Below are positions 1 to 9,114 of a stretch of DNA of 64,000 nt, piece after piece (position 1 is the first letter of the stretch; each line of letters opens with the position of its first letter). A model generated the notes under the pieces. That model saw nothing but the letters and a program-made list of their open reading frames with translations, did no database searches and was not told the origin of the DNA. The stretch comes from Burkholderia glumae LMG 2196 = ATCC 33617 (lineage in GTDB: Bacteria > Pseudomonadota > Gammaproteobacteria > Burkholderiales > Burkholderiaceae): the NCBI RefSeq assembly GCF_000960995.1, contig NZ_CP009435.1, positions 496,001 through 560,000 on the forward strand. The letters are read 5' to 3'. The translations under genes were made by a program, and so were the position numbers.

Positions 1-1
1 C

Positions 2-250
2 GAGCGCGATGCCGCGCTGTGGCTGATCCTCGGCCGTCTCGCGCTTGCCGAGCGGCGCGCCGACGATGCGGGCCTCGCGATGGCGCGCGCGCTCGAGCTC
101 GGCTTTCCGCGCGAGCGCCTGACGCCGTGGCTCGCCGAGGTAGCGTTCCTGCGCGGCGATTACCTGCGCGTGCGCGAGTTGCTGGCGTCGCACGGCAACG
201 CCGCGGTGCTGCCGACGCTCAAACCGATTGTCACCTACTGGTCCCGATGA
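2..250 (+). CDS. pelE: PelE-like protein, C-terminal end (partial)
   Basis: Only the last 82 residues are present; the frame is open from base 2 to a TGA at 248-250. The fragment is helical and Ala/Leu/Arg-rich, as in TPR proteins, and ends LKPIVTYWSR. Its stop overlaps the pelF start (ATGA), so it belongs to the Pel operon. In known Pel operons the gene before pelF is pelE, a TPR inner-membrane protein that works with PelD in assembling the synthase complex. The PelE call rests mainly on position, because the diagnostic N-terminal part lies outside the window. Confidence 0.6.
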   Translation, partial: ERDAALWLILGRLALAERRADDAGLAMARALELGFPRERLTPWLAEVAFLRGDYLRVRELLASHGNAAVLPTLKPIVTYWSR

Positions 251-1869
251 ACCCGTCCCTAAACCGGCGCGCCGCCGATGCCGATGTCTGCCTGCTGCTG
301 GAGGGCACCTTCCCGTTCGTGCGCGGCGGCGTGTCGAGCTGGGTCAACGAGATGCTGCGCGCGTACCCGCATCTGCGCTTTGCCGTGGTGTTCATCGGCA
401 GCCGCGAGGAGGACTACCGGGACGCCGCCTACGCGCTGCCCGACAACGTCGTGCACTTCGAGGCGCATTACCTGTACGCGACGGCCGGCAGCGTCGACGA
501 GCGGCCGCGCGAGGTCGCGGGCGACCCGGCCGCGTTCGCGCAGTCGGCGCGGCTGCATGAGGCGCTGCGCGGCGCGAGCGGCGCGCAGCGCACGGGCGGC
601 GACAGCGTGGCCGCCCTGATGGCGCAGATGGCACCCACGCTCGGCGCGCACGGCACGCTCAACGAACAGCAGTTCTCCACCAGCCGCGCCGCCTGGGACT
701 TCATCGTCGATCAATACGAGCGGCATTGCACCGACCCGTCGTTTACCGATTACTTCTGGACCGTGCGGATCATGCACAAGCCGCTGTGGCAGCTGGCGAA
801 CGTGGCCGAGCAGCTGCCGCCGGCGCGCCTCTATCACACGGTGTCCACCGGTTATGCCGGCTTTCTCGGCACGCTGCTGCACTACCGCAGCGGGCGGCCG
901 CTGCTGGTGTCCGAGCACGGCATCTATACGAAGGAACGCAAGATCGACTTGCTGCAGAGCCAGTGGATTCGCGACAATCGCGGCGCGTTCGAGCGCGACA
1001 TCTCGCGCATCAGCTACTTCCGCGAGCTGTGGGTGCGCTTCTTCGAGGCGCTCGGCCGGCTCGCGTACGAGGCCGCCGACGAGATCGTCGCGCTTTACGA
1101 GGCGAACCGGCTGCGCCAGGTGGCCGACGGCGCGCCCGCCGCGAAAACCCGCAGCATTCCCAATGGTGTCGATGTGGACGCGCTGGCGCCGCTGGTCGCG
1201 CAGCGCACCGACGGACCACGTCGCGTGGTCGCGCTGATCGGCCGCGTGGTGCCGATCAAGGACATCAAGACGTTCATTCGCGCGATGTTCGTCGCGTCGC
1301 ACAGCAGGCCGGACCTCGAAGGCTGGATTGTCGGCCCGGAGGAGGAGGATCCGGCCTACGCGCTCGAATGCCGCGCGCTCGTCGAGAGCCTGGGCCTGGC
1401 CTCGCGCGTGAAGTTCCTCGGCTTCCAGCGAATCGATGCGGTGCTGCCGAAGATCGACCTGATCGCGCTGTCGTCGATCAGCGAAGCCTTGCCCCTGGTC
1501 GTGCTGGAGGGCTTCGCGGCCGGGGTGCCCGCGATCACCACCGACGTGGGCTCGTGCCGCCAGTTGATCGAGGGCTACGGCGACGAGGATCGCGCGCTCG
1601 GCAGCGCTGGCGCGGTCGTGCCGATCGCCGACCCGGCGCGATTCGCGCGGGCGGCGCTCGCGCTGCTCGACGACGACACGCGCTGGCGCGTCGCGCAGCA
1701 GGCCGGCCTCGCGCGCGTGCGCCGCTACTACACCAAGGCGCAGATGACGGACCGCTACGCCGCGCTCTACACGCAGCTCGCTGCCGCGCCCGATGCGCGG
1801 CCGGCGCCGGGCACCGGGCGCGCGTGTCCGGCGCCGCACGGTGCCAAGCCGGCCGGGGAGGCACGCTGA
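247..1869 (+). CDS. pelF: Pel polysaccharide glycosyltransferase PelF (GT4)
   Basis: This 540-residue cytosolic GT-B glycosyltransferase is the probable polymerising enzyme of the Pel exopolysaccharide, using UDP-GlcNAc/GalNAc-type donors. Near the N-terminus LLLEGTFPFVRGGVSSWV is typical of PelF. The C-terminal half has the GT4 acidic motif SISEALPLVVLEGFAAG with two glutamates seven residues apart. ATG 247 is chosen because it overlaps the upstream stop by four bases; an in-frame extension to base 19 is non-homologous, arginine-rich sequence. It overlaps pelG by one base, indicating translational coupling. The length is slightly above the usual roughly 507 residues because of a C-terminal Pro/Ala/Gly tail. 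Confidence 0.93.
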   Translation: MNPSLNRRAADADVCLLLEGTFPFVRGGVSSWVNEMLRAYPHLRFAVVFIGSREEDYRDAAYALPDNVVHFEAHYLYATAGSVDERPREVAGDPAAFAQSARLHEALRGASGAQRTGGDSVAALMAQMAPTLGAHGTLNEQQFSTSRAAWDFIVDQYERHCTDPSFTDYFWTVRIMHKPLWQLANVAEQLPPARLYHTVSTGYAGFLGTLLHYRSGRPLLVSEHGIYTKERKIDLLQSQWIRDNRGAFERDISRISYFRELWVRFFEALGRLAYEAADEIVALYEANRLRQVADGAPAAKTRSIPNGVDVDALAPLVAQRTDGPRRVVALIGRVVPIKDIKTFIRAMFVASHSRPDLEGWIVGPEEEDPAYALECRALVESLGLASRVKFLGFQRIDAVLPKIDLIALSSISEALPLVVLEGFAAGVPAITTDVGSCRQLIEGYGDEDRALGSAGAVVPIADPARFARAALALLDDDTRWRVAQQAGLARVRRYYTKAQMTDRYAALYTQLAAAPDARPAPGTGRACPAPHGAKPAGEAR

Positions 1870-3266
1870 TGGCCGGGATCGGTTTCGAACTGCGCAAGAT
1901 TCTGCGCAAGGACACCTTGTTCGGCGCCGCGCGCGCTTACGCGTATGCCGGGCTGATCAGCTCCGGGCCGCTGATCCTGTCGATCTTCGGCATCCTGCTG
2001 ATCGGCGTGATGAGCCTGGCGGTGGTCGTGCCGAAGTTCGCGATCGTGCAGTTCCAGGTGTCGGTCACCTACCTGATCGCGCTGAGCCTGATCCTCACCG
2101 GGCCCTTGCAGCTCGCGTTCACGCGCTTCATCTCGGATCGCCTGTTCGAGAAGCGTGACGACCTCGTGCTGTCGAACTATAACGGCGTGGTGCTGGTGAC
2201 CACGCTGGCCGCCGGGCTGTCGGCCAGTCTCGCGATGGCGGCCGGCTTTCGCGGCGAGCCGCTCGCCTACCGCGTGCTGATGGTGGCGGGCTTCGTGGTG
2301 ATGAGCAACATCTGGATCTCGGTGATCTTCCTGTCGAGCGTCAAGCAGTACCGGCAGATTCTCTACACCTTCGTGGCGGGCTACGGCTGCACGGTGGCGT
2401 TCGCGCTGTCGCTGAACCGGTACGGGCTGGCCGGCCTGCTCGGCGGCTTCGTCGCCGGGCACGTGGTGCTGCTGGGTGGCCTGTCGGGGCTGATCTACCG
2501 TGGCTATCGCAGCGGCCGGCTGATCTCGTTCGAGGCGTTCGACCGACGCTTCGCGTATCCGTCGCTCGCGCTCGTCGGGCTGCTGTTCAACCTCGGCGTG
2601 TGGATCGACAAGTTCATGTTCTGGTATTCGCCCGACACGGGTTCGCCGGTCATCGGGCCGCTACGCGCGTCGGTGATCTATGACATGCCGGTGTTCATCG
2701 CCTACGTGTGCGTGATGCCCGGCATGGCGGCCTTCTTGGTGCGCATCGAAACCGATTTCGTCGAGTACTACGACGCGTTCTACGATGCGGTGCGCAAGGG
2801 CTCGACGCTGCGTCACATCAACGACATGCGCGACATGATGGTGAGCAGCGTGCGCTCGGGCCTCTATGAGATCGTCAAGATTCAGGCCGTCCTGTTGCTG
2901 CTGATCGTGGCGTTCGGCAGCCACCTGCTGCGGGCGCTGCATGTTTCCACGCTCTACATGCCGCTGCTGACCGTCGACGCGATCGCGGCCAGCCTGCAGG
3001 TGGTGCTGCTCGGCCTGCTGAACGTGTTCTTCTACCTCGATGCGCGCCGCACGGTACTACGCCTGTGCGCGGCGTTCGTGCTGCTGAACGGCGTGCTGAC
3101 GTGGTGCACGCTGCAGATGAGCCCGAACGCGTATGGCTATGGTTTCGCGGTGAGCTTGCTGATACTCGTGGTGATTGCGGTGCTGGTGCTCGACCGGAAG
3201 TTTTCGCGGCTCGAATACGATACCTACATGCTGCATAGTCTCACCGTGTCGCAAAAGAGTGAATGA
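1869..3266 (+). CDS. pelG: Pel polysaccharide exporter PelG
   Basis: This 465-residue polytopic inner-membrane protein of the MATE/Wzx-like superfamily is thought to move Pel polymer across the inner membrane with PelD, PelE and PelF. The N-terminus MAGIGFELRKILRKDTLFG is a PelG signature, followed by about twelve hydrophobic segments. The start ATG shares its A with the pelF TGA stop. It is the last Pel gene here; the next gene lies on the opposite strand. Pel operons are usually controlled by c-di-GMP through PelD, and a diguanylate cyclase occurs about 14 kb away, but no regulatory link is visible. Confidence 0.93.
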   Translation: MAGIGFELRKILRKDTLFGAARAYAYAGLISSGPLILSIFGILLIGVMSLAVVVPKFAIVQFQVSVTYLIALSLILTGPLQLAFTRFISDRLFEKRDDLVLSNYNGVVLVTTLAAGLSASLAMAAGFRGEPLAYRVLMVAGFVVMSNIWISVIFLSSVKQYRQILYTFVAGYGCTVAFALSLNRYGLAGLLGGFVAGHVVLLGGLSGLIYRGYRSGRLISFEAFDRRFAYPSLALVGLLFNLGVWIDKFMFWYSPDTGSPVIGPLRASVIYDMPVFIAYVCVMPGMAAFLVRIETDFVEYYDAFYDAVRKGSTLRHINDMRDMMVSSVRSGLYEIVKIQAVLLLLIVAFGSHLLRALHVSTLYMPLLTVDAIAASLQVVLLGLLNVFFYLDARRTVLRLCAAFVLLNGVLTWCTLQMSPNAYGYGFAVSLLILVVIAVLVLDRKFSRLEYDTYMLHSLTVSQKSE

Positions 3267-3270
3267 CAGG

Positions 3271-3291
3271 CCGGCAGCGGCGGCGTGCCGG
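3271..3291 (+). terminator. candidate terminator after pelG
   Basis: CCGGCA and TGCCGG form a six-pair stem with a nine-base loop five bases after the pelG stop, followed by TAATTTC. There is no real T-run, so this is a weak candidate in the gap between convergent genes. Confidence 0.35.
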
Positions 3292-3423
3292 TAATTTCGT
3301 GTGCAGAGGCCGGATCGCCCCGCCATCCCTGCCCTGAGCCCGGGCAGGCAACGGCTAAAGGAAACGCGCGCCGCCGCCCGATGCCTGGCCCGGCCGCCTG
3401 GCAGCGCGAGCCGCGCCCGGCGT

Positions 3424-4485
3424 TCAGCTGACTGGCCCCTGTCCCGCTCCCGCATCGCGCCGACAGATCACCCCGTACCATCCGAGCCCGCGATACGTCT
3501 CATACCCCGGCGTCGCCGCGAACGACACCGTCATGCGGTTTGCCTCGTCGCGGTAAAACCCTGCCGCCCGGCCGTCCGCACGCAGCCGGAAGCGCTCCTG
3601 CAGCAGGCCCTGGCCGTCCGAGCTGGCGATCACGCGCCCCGCCGCGTCGACGATCAGGCAGCGCGTGCGCGTCCATTCCTCGTCGCTGAGCCGCACGCCC
3701 TTGACCACGGCAGCGGCCTGCGGCGCCCAGTCGAAGAAGATCACGAGCACGCCGAGCGCGCGCCCGTTCGCCTCGCCGCCCTCACGGATCGCGGTGGCAT
3801 AGGTGGCGACCTGCGCGTTGCCGAGCAGCGGCTGGGTCTCGATGTCGAACGCCACATAGTCGGCGCCGCTCGCGGTACGCAGCGCGGCGTCGAACCAGCC
3901 GGCCGTGCCCACCCGCTGCCCGGCCACCGGATAGGTCGCGCCGCGCCCGCTCGCCACCACCACGCCCCCGGCATCGACCACCCACAGGTCCTGGTAGACG
4001 GTGTAGCTGTCGAGGATCACCGAGAGCCGCTCGCCGGCATGCCGGCTCAGCTCGTCGCCGTGGCAGGTCACGCAGTCGACCAGCGCGGAATCGGTGGCCC
4101 ACCAGCGCACGTCGCATGAGCGCTCGTAGAGGTTGCGATCGACGATGTCGATCATGTTCAGCGCGAGATCGGCGCAGCGCTGGCCGTCGAGCAGATGCAT
4201 GCGCTCGATCATGCTGTCGCCCAGCTCGGTGAGCCGCGTGAGCGACCCCGCCAGCTCCTTGTTGAGGCTCTCGGTGATCTCGCCGATGCGCGTGGAGACC
4301 TGCTTGACCTGATTCGCGACGACGGCGAAGCCCTTGCCCGCTGCACCGGCCCGCGCGGCCTCGATCCGCGCGTTCAGCGCCAGGAAGGTCGTCTCCCGAT
4401 TGATGTCGTTGATGTCGCCGATCTTGCCGGCGGCGAGCTTTCTGACCGCATATGTCAAATCGACGATTTCGCGTGGATTGGCCAT
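3424..4485 (-). CDS. soluble methyl-accepting chemoreceptor-like protein with C-terminal Cache-like domain
   Basis: The protein has 353 residues. The N-terminal part (about residues 20-75) carries the tip of a chemoreceptor signalling hairpin: ETTFLALNARIEAARAG and GKGFAVVANQV. Residues about 110-340 resemble a Cache/PAS-type sensor (NLYERSCDVRWWATDS, SYTVYQDLWVVD). Signalling and sensor parts are therefore in the reverse of the usual order. No signal peptide or membrane segment is seen, so it should act in the cytosol. Residues 138-142 read CVTCH, a c-type haem motif, which is odd for a cytosolic protein. AAGGGGAAACAGAC precedes ATG 4485 and supports the start. It is monocistronic; the ligand is unknown. 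Confidence 0.8.
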   Translation of the reverse strand: MANPREIVDLTYAVRKLAAGKIGDINDINRETTFLALNARIEAARAGAAGKGFAVVANQVKQVSTRIGEITESLNKELAGSLTRLTELGDSMIERMHLLDGQRCADLALNMIDIVDRNLYERSCDVRWWATDSALVDCVTCHGDELSRHAGERLSVILDSYTVYQDLWVVDAGGVVVASGRGATYPVAGQRVGTAGWFDAALRTASGADYVAFDIETQPLLGNAQVATYATAIREGGEANGRALGVLVIFFDWAPQAAAVVKGVRLSDEEWTRTRCLIVDAAGRVIASSDGQGLLQERFRLRADGRAAGFYRDEANRMTVSFAATPGYETYRGLGWYGVICRRDAGAGQGPVS

Positions 4486-4870
4486 GTCTGTTTCCCCTTG
4501 GGTCCGATGGACGGAAGCGTGCCGCCGTCATATCAGAGCAAACAACAGACCCATCTGCGCACGCCATGCGCGCGACCATCGGGCGGCGCCGCCGCGCGCG
4601 CGACTATTCGGTTGTATTCACAAGGAATTTTGGTGCGGCCGCAAGCATCGGCCGGCCGCCCGCGCCGGCCGACGCGGCGCGCTGGGGTGCGCGCGGCCGG
4701 CCGGCGCGCCTCGCAGCTGGTGCAGGCGCGCACCGCGCGCGTGCCGCTCGGGCAGGCGTGCGCATCATTGGGTGGCATCGATTCCGCAGGGTCGCGCCGC
4801 GGCATAGGCGGCGCAATCGCCGATACCGGAACGAACCGACGATCCCGTCGAAACCGCCCGCAGGGCCGGG
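4486..4870. other. intergenic region, 385 bp
   Basis: This lies between the divergent-side start of the chemoreceptor-like gene and the 3' end of the aminotransferase gene. It should hold the promoter of the chemoreceptor-like gene (minus strand). A relatively AT-rich patch near 4605-4635 stands out from GC-rich surroundings. No convincing gene, repeat or terminator was seen. Confidence 0.5.
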
Positions 4871-6025
4871 CTAGATCGCCGCGAGGCGCCGGCCGCCTTC
4901 GCGCAGCGTGTCGTCGTCCTTGCAGAAGCTCAGGCGCAGCATGCCGGTATCGCGCCGGTCCTGGTAGAAGCTCGCGAGCGGAATGGTGCCGACCCCATGC
5001 TGCTCCAGCACCGCCATCGCGAACGCCTCGTCGCCCTGCGCGCAAACCCGATCGAAGCGCACCAGCATGAAGAAGCCGCCGGCGCTCGGCACGACCGACA
5101 GCCGCGAGCCGGCCATCGACTCGACGAGCAGGTCGCGCTTGCGCTGATAGAACGCGGCGAGCCCGAGATAGCTGTGCGGCTCGGCCAGCGCCTCGGCCAG
5201 CGCGGCCTGCAGCGGCGCGGGCGCGGAGAACACCACGTACTGGTGCACCTTCCGGATCTCGGTGGTCAGCTCGGCCGGCGCGAGGCAGTAGCCGACGCGC
5301 CAGCCGGTGGCGTGATAGGTCTTGCCGAGCGACAGCGCGATCACGCTGCGTTCGGCCAGCTCGGGAACGCGCGCGAGGCTCAGGTGTTCGCGCCCGTCAT
5401 AGACCATGTGCTCGTACACCTCGTCGGAGAGGATCACGATGTCGGTGTCGCGCGTGAGCGCGGCCAGGCGCGCGAGGTCGCCGGCGTCGAGCAGCGCGCC
5501 GGTGGGATTGTGGGGCGTGTTGACGATGATCATCCGGGTGCGCGGCGTGATCGCGGCGGCCACCTCGTCCCAGTCGATGCGCAGCGTGTCGAGGCGGATG
5601 CCGAGCGCCACCGGCGTGGCGCCCTGCAGCCGGATCGACGGCTCGTATACCTCGAACGCGGGCTCGAAGAAGATCACCTCGTCGCCGGCCTGCACGAGCG
5701 CCGCAATCGCCGCGTAGATCGCCTCGCTCGCGCCGGCAGTCACCGTGATCTCGCTGTCGGGCCGGTAGCGCGCGCCGTGCAGGCGCTCGGTCTTCTCCGC
5801 GAGCACCGCCCTGAGCGGCGCGTAGCCGGCCATCGGCGCGTACTGATTCAGGCCCGAGCGCATCGCCCGCTCGGCGCGGGCGATCAGCGCCGGGTCGGCG
5901 GGGAACGACGGCGCGCCCTGCCACAGGTTCACGGCATCGTGCCGCGCGGCCTGCTCCGCGATGCGGGAGAAGACGGAAATGCCGCTTTGCGGCAGCTTGG
6001 TCTCGATCCGGCACGAATTGCGCAT
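4871..6025 (-). CDS. PLP-dependent class I/II aminotransferase, methionine aminotransferase YbdL-like
   Basis: This 384-residue fold-type I aminotransferase matches the length of E. coli YbdL (386), which transaminates methionine and aromatic amino acids. Visible features are N173 in NTPHNPTG, D201 and Y204 in SDEVYEH, and the PLP lysine K235 in SLGKTYHATGWRVGY. ATG 6025 has an AGGAG ribosome site eight bases upstream; the longer frame to 6181 is arginine-rich and rejected. It stands alone with no pathway neighbours. Kynurenine or glutamine transaminase activity is possible because these subfamilies overlap. Confidence 0.85.
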   Translation of the reverse strand: MRNSCRIETKLPQSGISVFSRIAEQAARHDAVNLWQGAPSFPADPALIARAERAMRSGLNQYAPMAGYAPLRAVLAEKTERLHGARYRPDSEITVTAGASEAIYAAIAALVQAGDEVIFFEPAFEVYEPSIRLQGATPVALGIRLDTLRIDWDEVAAAITPRTRMIIVNTPHNPTGALLDAGDLARLAALTRDTDIVILSDEVYEHMVYDGREHLSLARVPELAERSVIALSLGKTYHATGWRVGYCLAPAELTTEIRKVHQYVVFSAPAPLQAALAEALAEPHSYLGLAAFYQRKRDLLVESMAGSRLSVVPSAGGFFMLVRFDRVCAQGDEAFAMAVLEQHGVGTIPLASFYQDRRDTGMLRLSFCKDDDTLREGGRRLAAI

Positions 6026-6290
6026 TCGGTGAACTCCTCGGTCTGACCGCGCTGGGGCGGCGGGCGACAAGGTTGGCATATCGCGGCACGCCACGCAACG
6101 CGGCCGGCGCCCAGGCACGGCCCGCCGCGCCCGCCCATGTCCTGGTCGTTTTGATCGAATTTGGACCTTACGGCGGGCCATCGAGCAGGGTAGGCTGTCC
6201 CGTCATGCGCCGCTCGCCGTCCGGCAAGGGCCGACGCGACGCGGCCCGGTCGAAGCCACCGAAACCATCAAAGAACCCCGGAGCCCTATC

Positions 6291-7028
6291 ATGAGTGAAA
6301 AACTGTTCGTTGCCGGCGCGACCGGCGTGATCGGCCGCGTGCTGGTGCCGCTGCTGGTCGAAGCCGGCTATCGGGTCTATGGCGCCACGCGCCGTGCCGA
6401 GCGCGCGGCGCTGCTCACCGGCCTGGGCGCCGAGCCGGTGGTGGTCGACGTGTTCAACGCCGACCGGCTCACGAGCGAGCTGCGCCGCATCGCGCCGGCC
6501 GCGGTGATCCACCAGTTGACCGACCTGCCGGCCGGCCTCGATCCCTCGCAGATGGCGCAGGCCATCGTCAACAACGCGCGGATTCGCGGCGAGGGCACGC
6601 GCAATCTCGTGCAGGCGTCGCTGGCCGCGGGCTGCCGGCGCATGATCGCGCAGAGCATCGCCTGGGCGTTCGCGTCGCTGGGCGAGAAGCCCTACGGCGA
6701 GGCGCAGCCGCTCGACCTGGCGGCCGAGGGCGCCCGCAAGATCTCGGTGGGCGGGGTGGCCGCGCTCGAGCAGGCCGTGTTCGACACGCCGGAGCTGCAA
6801 GGCGCGGTGCTGCGCTACGGCCGCCTCTACGGCCCGCAAACGGGCGCCGACGCGCCGCCCGCGGCGCCGGCGCTGCATGTCAACGACGCGGCGCGCGCGG
6901 CGCTGCTGGTGCTGCAGAAGAAGGCCACCGGCGTGTTCAATATCGTCGACGACAACGGCGAGGTATCCAACCAGAAGGCCCGGCGCGAACTGGGCTGGGT
7001 GCCGGGCGAAGCGCACGTGCAGGCCTGA
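6291..7028 (+). CDS. NAD(P)-dependent epimerase/dehydratase-like (atypical SDR) protein
   Basis: The protein has 245 residues with an N-terminal Rossmann motif GATGVIG at residues 9-15 and GATRR after the second strand, which suggests NADP preference. At about 245 residues it is shorter than full epimerases of roughly 310, and the YxxxK catalytic pair of classical SDRs is not obvious, so it may be an atypical SDR. ATG 6291 lies after an unremarkable leader with no strong Shine-Dalgarno. It converges on the two-component operon. The substrate cannot be named from sequence. Confidence 0.75.
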   Translation: MSEKLFVAGATGVIGRVLVPLLVEAGYRVYGATRRAERAALLTGLGAEPVVVDVFNADRLTSELRRIAPAAVIHQLTDLPAGLDPSQMAQAIVNNARIRGEGTRNLVQASLAAGCRRMIAQSIAWAFASLGEKPYGEAQPLDLAAEGARKISVGGVAALEQAVFDTPELQGAVLRYGRLYGPQTGADAPPAAPALHVNDAARAALLVLQKKATGVFNIVDDNGEVSNQKARRELGWVPGEAHVQA

Positions 7029-7062
7029 GGCCGGGGCGCGGCGGGCCGGCCCGCCCGATTGC

Positions 7063-8421
7063 TCAGCCGGCCGGAAACGCCGCCGTGACGAGCAGCCCGC
7101 GCCCGCCCGGCCCGTCGTCGAGCCGCAGCGTCGCGCGGTGCGCGCGCGCGATCTCGCGCACGATCGCCAGCCCGAGCCCGCTGCCTGGCAGCGGCGAGGC
7201 GCGGAAGAACGGCTCGAACACCTTCTCGCGCAGCCCGGCGGCGATGCCCGCCCCCTCGTCGGCAACGGCGAGCCGCACCGCCTCCGGCGCGGCCTCGAGC
7301 GAGACCGTCACGGTACCGCCCTCGGGCGAATAGCGGATCGCGTTGTCGACCAGATTGAACACCAGCACCGCCAGCAGTTGCTCGTTGCCGTTCACGAACG
7401 CATCGGGCGCGTCGAGCCGGGCGGCCAGCTCCACGCGGCGCCGCTGGGCGAGCAGCGCGAGCTGCTCGATGGTGCCGGTCGCGATCGCGCGCAGGTCCAC
7501 CTTCACGCCCGCGTATTGCGCGTAGTCGGCCGCCTCGGCCTGCGCCAGCGTCAGCAGCTGGTTGGTCAGCGCGACCAGCGAGCGATTGCTGCGGGCCATC
7601 GCCTTCAGCGTGTCCTGCACCTGTTCCGGATCGTGCTGGCGGCGCGCGTACTGCAGCTGCGTGCCGAGCAGCGTGAGCGGCGTGCGCAGCTGGTGCGCGG
7701 CGTCGGCGATGAAGCGCCGCTGCATGGCGGTCTGTTTCTCGATGATCTCGAGGCACTGGTTGAATGCGCTCACGATCGGCCGCAGCTCGCTGCGCAGCGG
7801 CTCCACCTTCACGCGCACCGACGAGGTCAGGACGCGCTCGGGCATGCGCCGCGCGAGCCGCGCGAGCGGCCGCAGCTCGAGCGTGAGCCCGACGCAGACC
7901 AGCACCACGGCGATCGTCAGGATCGCGGAGAAATAGAACATCTGCGGGCGCCACAGCGCGTGCACCAGCGCATCGCGCTGCCGCAGCGTGCGCCCCACCG
8001 AGATCACCACGCGGCGCGTCACGCCGGCGTCGTACATCGGCCGGATCACCGACACGGCGCGCACCGGCTCGCCGTTCATCACCGCGTCGTACCACTTCGG
8101 CGAGACCTCGGGCACCACCTGCGGAAAGTCCGACGTGCCGGCGATCATCGGCCCGCCGATCTCCTGCACGCGAAAGAACACCTGGTCCTCGCGCGGCGTG
8201 CTGAGGATCTCGATCGCGCTCGGCGAGACGGCCGCGCTCAGGTCGTTGCCGTCCCAGCCGACATTGCCGGCCATCACGCGCGCGGCCGACAGCAGCACCT
8301 CGTCCTGCAGCAGGTTGGCGGTGCGCCACGCGTTGCTGCGCGTGATCAGGCCGGCCGCGACGATGAACACCGTCATCGGCAGCGCCAGCCAGATCAGCAG
8401 CCGCACGCGCAGGCTATTCAT
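7063..8421 (-). CDS. TctE-like sensor histidine kinase
   Basis: This 452-residue inner-membrane kinase has a first membrane segment at about residues 8-25, a periplasmic sensor (about 28-158) of the two-component sensor N-terminal type, and a second segment at about 163-182. The H-box is ADAAHQLRTPLT with phospho-acceptor H243, followed by the N-box NLVDNAIRYS, G1 VADEGAGI, F-box FEPFFR and G2 GSGLGLAIV. Its ATG lies inside the 3' end of the regulator gene (8-base overlap), so the pair is translationally coupled. TctE kinases respond to citrate and other tricarboxylates; the citrate-type symporter upstream supports such a signal. Confidence 0.88.
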   Translation of the reverse strand: MNSLRVRLLIWLALPMTVFIVAAGLITRSNAWRTANLLQDEVLLSAARVMAGNVGWDGNDLSAAVSPSAIEILSTPREDQVFFRVQEIGGPMIAGTSDFPQVVPEVSPKWYDAVMNGEPVRAVSVIRPMYDAGVTRRVVISVGRTLRQRDALVHALWRPQMFYFSAILTIAVVLVCVGLTLELRPLARLARRMPERVLTSSVRVKVEPLRSELRPIVSAFNQCLEIIEKQTAMQRRFIADAAHQLRTPLTLLGTQLQYARRQHDPEQVQDTLKAMARSNRSLVALTNQLLTLAQAEAADYAQYAGVKVDLRAIATGTIEQLALLAQRRRVELAARLDAPDAFVNGNEQLLAVLVFNLVDNAIRYSPEGGTVTVSLEAAPEAVRLAVADEGAGIAAGLREKVFEPFFRASPLPGSGLGLAIVREIARAHRATLRLDDGPGGRGLLVTAAFPAG

Positions 8422-9091
8422 CGGCGGCGCCGTCTTCCAGCAGATAGCCGAGCCCGCGCAGCGTGATGATGGTGGCGCTGCTCGCCTCGAGCTTGCGGCG
8501 CAGCCGCGACACGTAGATCTCGATCGCGTCCTCGCTGGTGGGCGCGTCGGCGGCGCTGACCGATTCGGCCAGCGTGGCCTTCGACACCGTCTTCCTGGCG
8601 CGCAGCATCAGCGCCTCGAGCACGGCGTGTTCGCGCGGCGTGAGCACGAGCGGCGCATCGTCGATCGCGAACTGCAGGCGGTCCATGTCGTAGACGAGGT
8701 TGCCGCAGCGGACCCGGTTCGAGCGCGACGGCGCCTGGCGGCGCGCCAGCACCTTGATGCGCGCCACCAGCTCGCGCGCGTCGAACGGCTTGACGATGTA
8801 GTCGTCGGCGCCGGCGCCGAGGCAGACCACCTTCTCGTCCACCGCGCCGGTGGCGGTCAGGATCAGCACCGGGGTGGCGTCGCCGCGCTCGCGCATGCGG
8901 CGCAGCACGGTCTTGCCCGAGACCCCGGGCAGGTTCAGGTCGAGCAGCACCACGTCGTAGGTCGACGCCCGCAGCGCATCCTCGGCGGCCTCGCCGGCGC
9001 CGACGCGATCGAGCATGAAGCCGTCGTGCGTCAGCGTCATCGCCAGCCAGTGCGCCAGCTCCTCATTGTCCTCGACGAGCAGCAGCCTCAC
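8414..9091 (-). CDS. OmpR-family response regulator, TctD-like
   Basis: The 225-residue regulator has a receiver domain at residues 1-118, with acidic pocket E8/D9, phospho-acceptor D51 (LLDLNLPG) and K101 in IVKPF. The C-terminal winged helix contains TPREHAVLEAL and the recognition region EIYVSRLRRKLE. A GTG start at 9091 is preferred, because GGGAGG lies a few bases upstream and receiver homology begins there; the longer frame to 9205 adds unrelated residues. It lies 23 bp after the citrate-type symporter and overlaps the kinase, forming a three-gene operon. Confidence 0.9.
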   Translation of the reverse strand: MRLLLVEDNEELAHWLAMTLTHDGFMLDRVGAGEAAEDALRASTYDVVLLDLNLPGVSGKTVLRRMRERGDATPVLILTATGAVDEKVVCLGAGADDYIVKPFDARELVARIKVLARRQAPSRSNRVRCGNLVYDMDRLQFAIDDAPLVLTPREHAVLEALMLRARKTVSKATLAESVSAADAPTSEDAIEIYVSRLRRKLEASSATIITLRGLGYLLEDGAADE

Positions 9092-9114
9092 GCGCCCTCC
9101 CGCTACGATTCGAA

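Noticed and set aside
4560..4870. Reading frames in the gap before the aminotransferase gene
   Set aside because: Arginine/alanine-rich products without ribosome sites or motifs.
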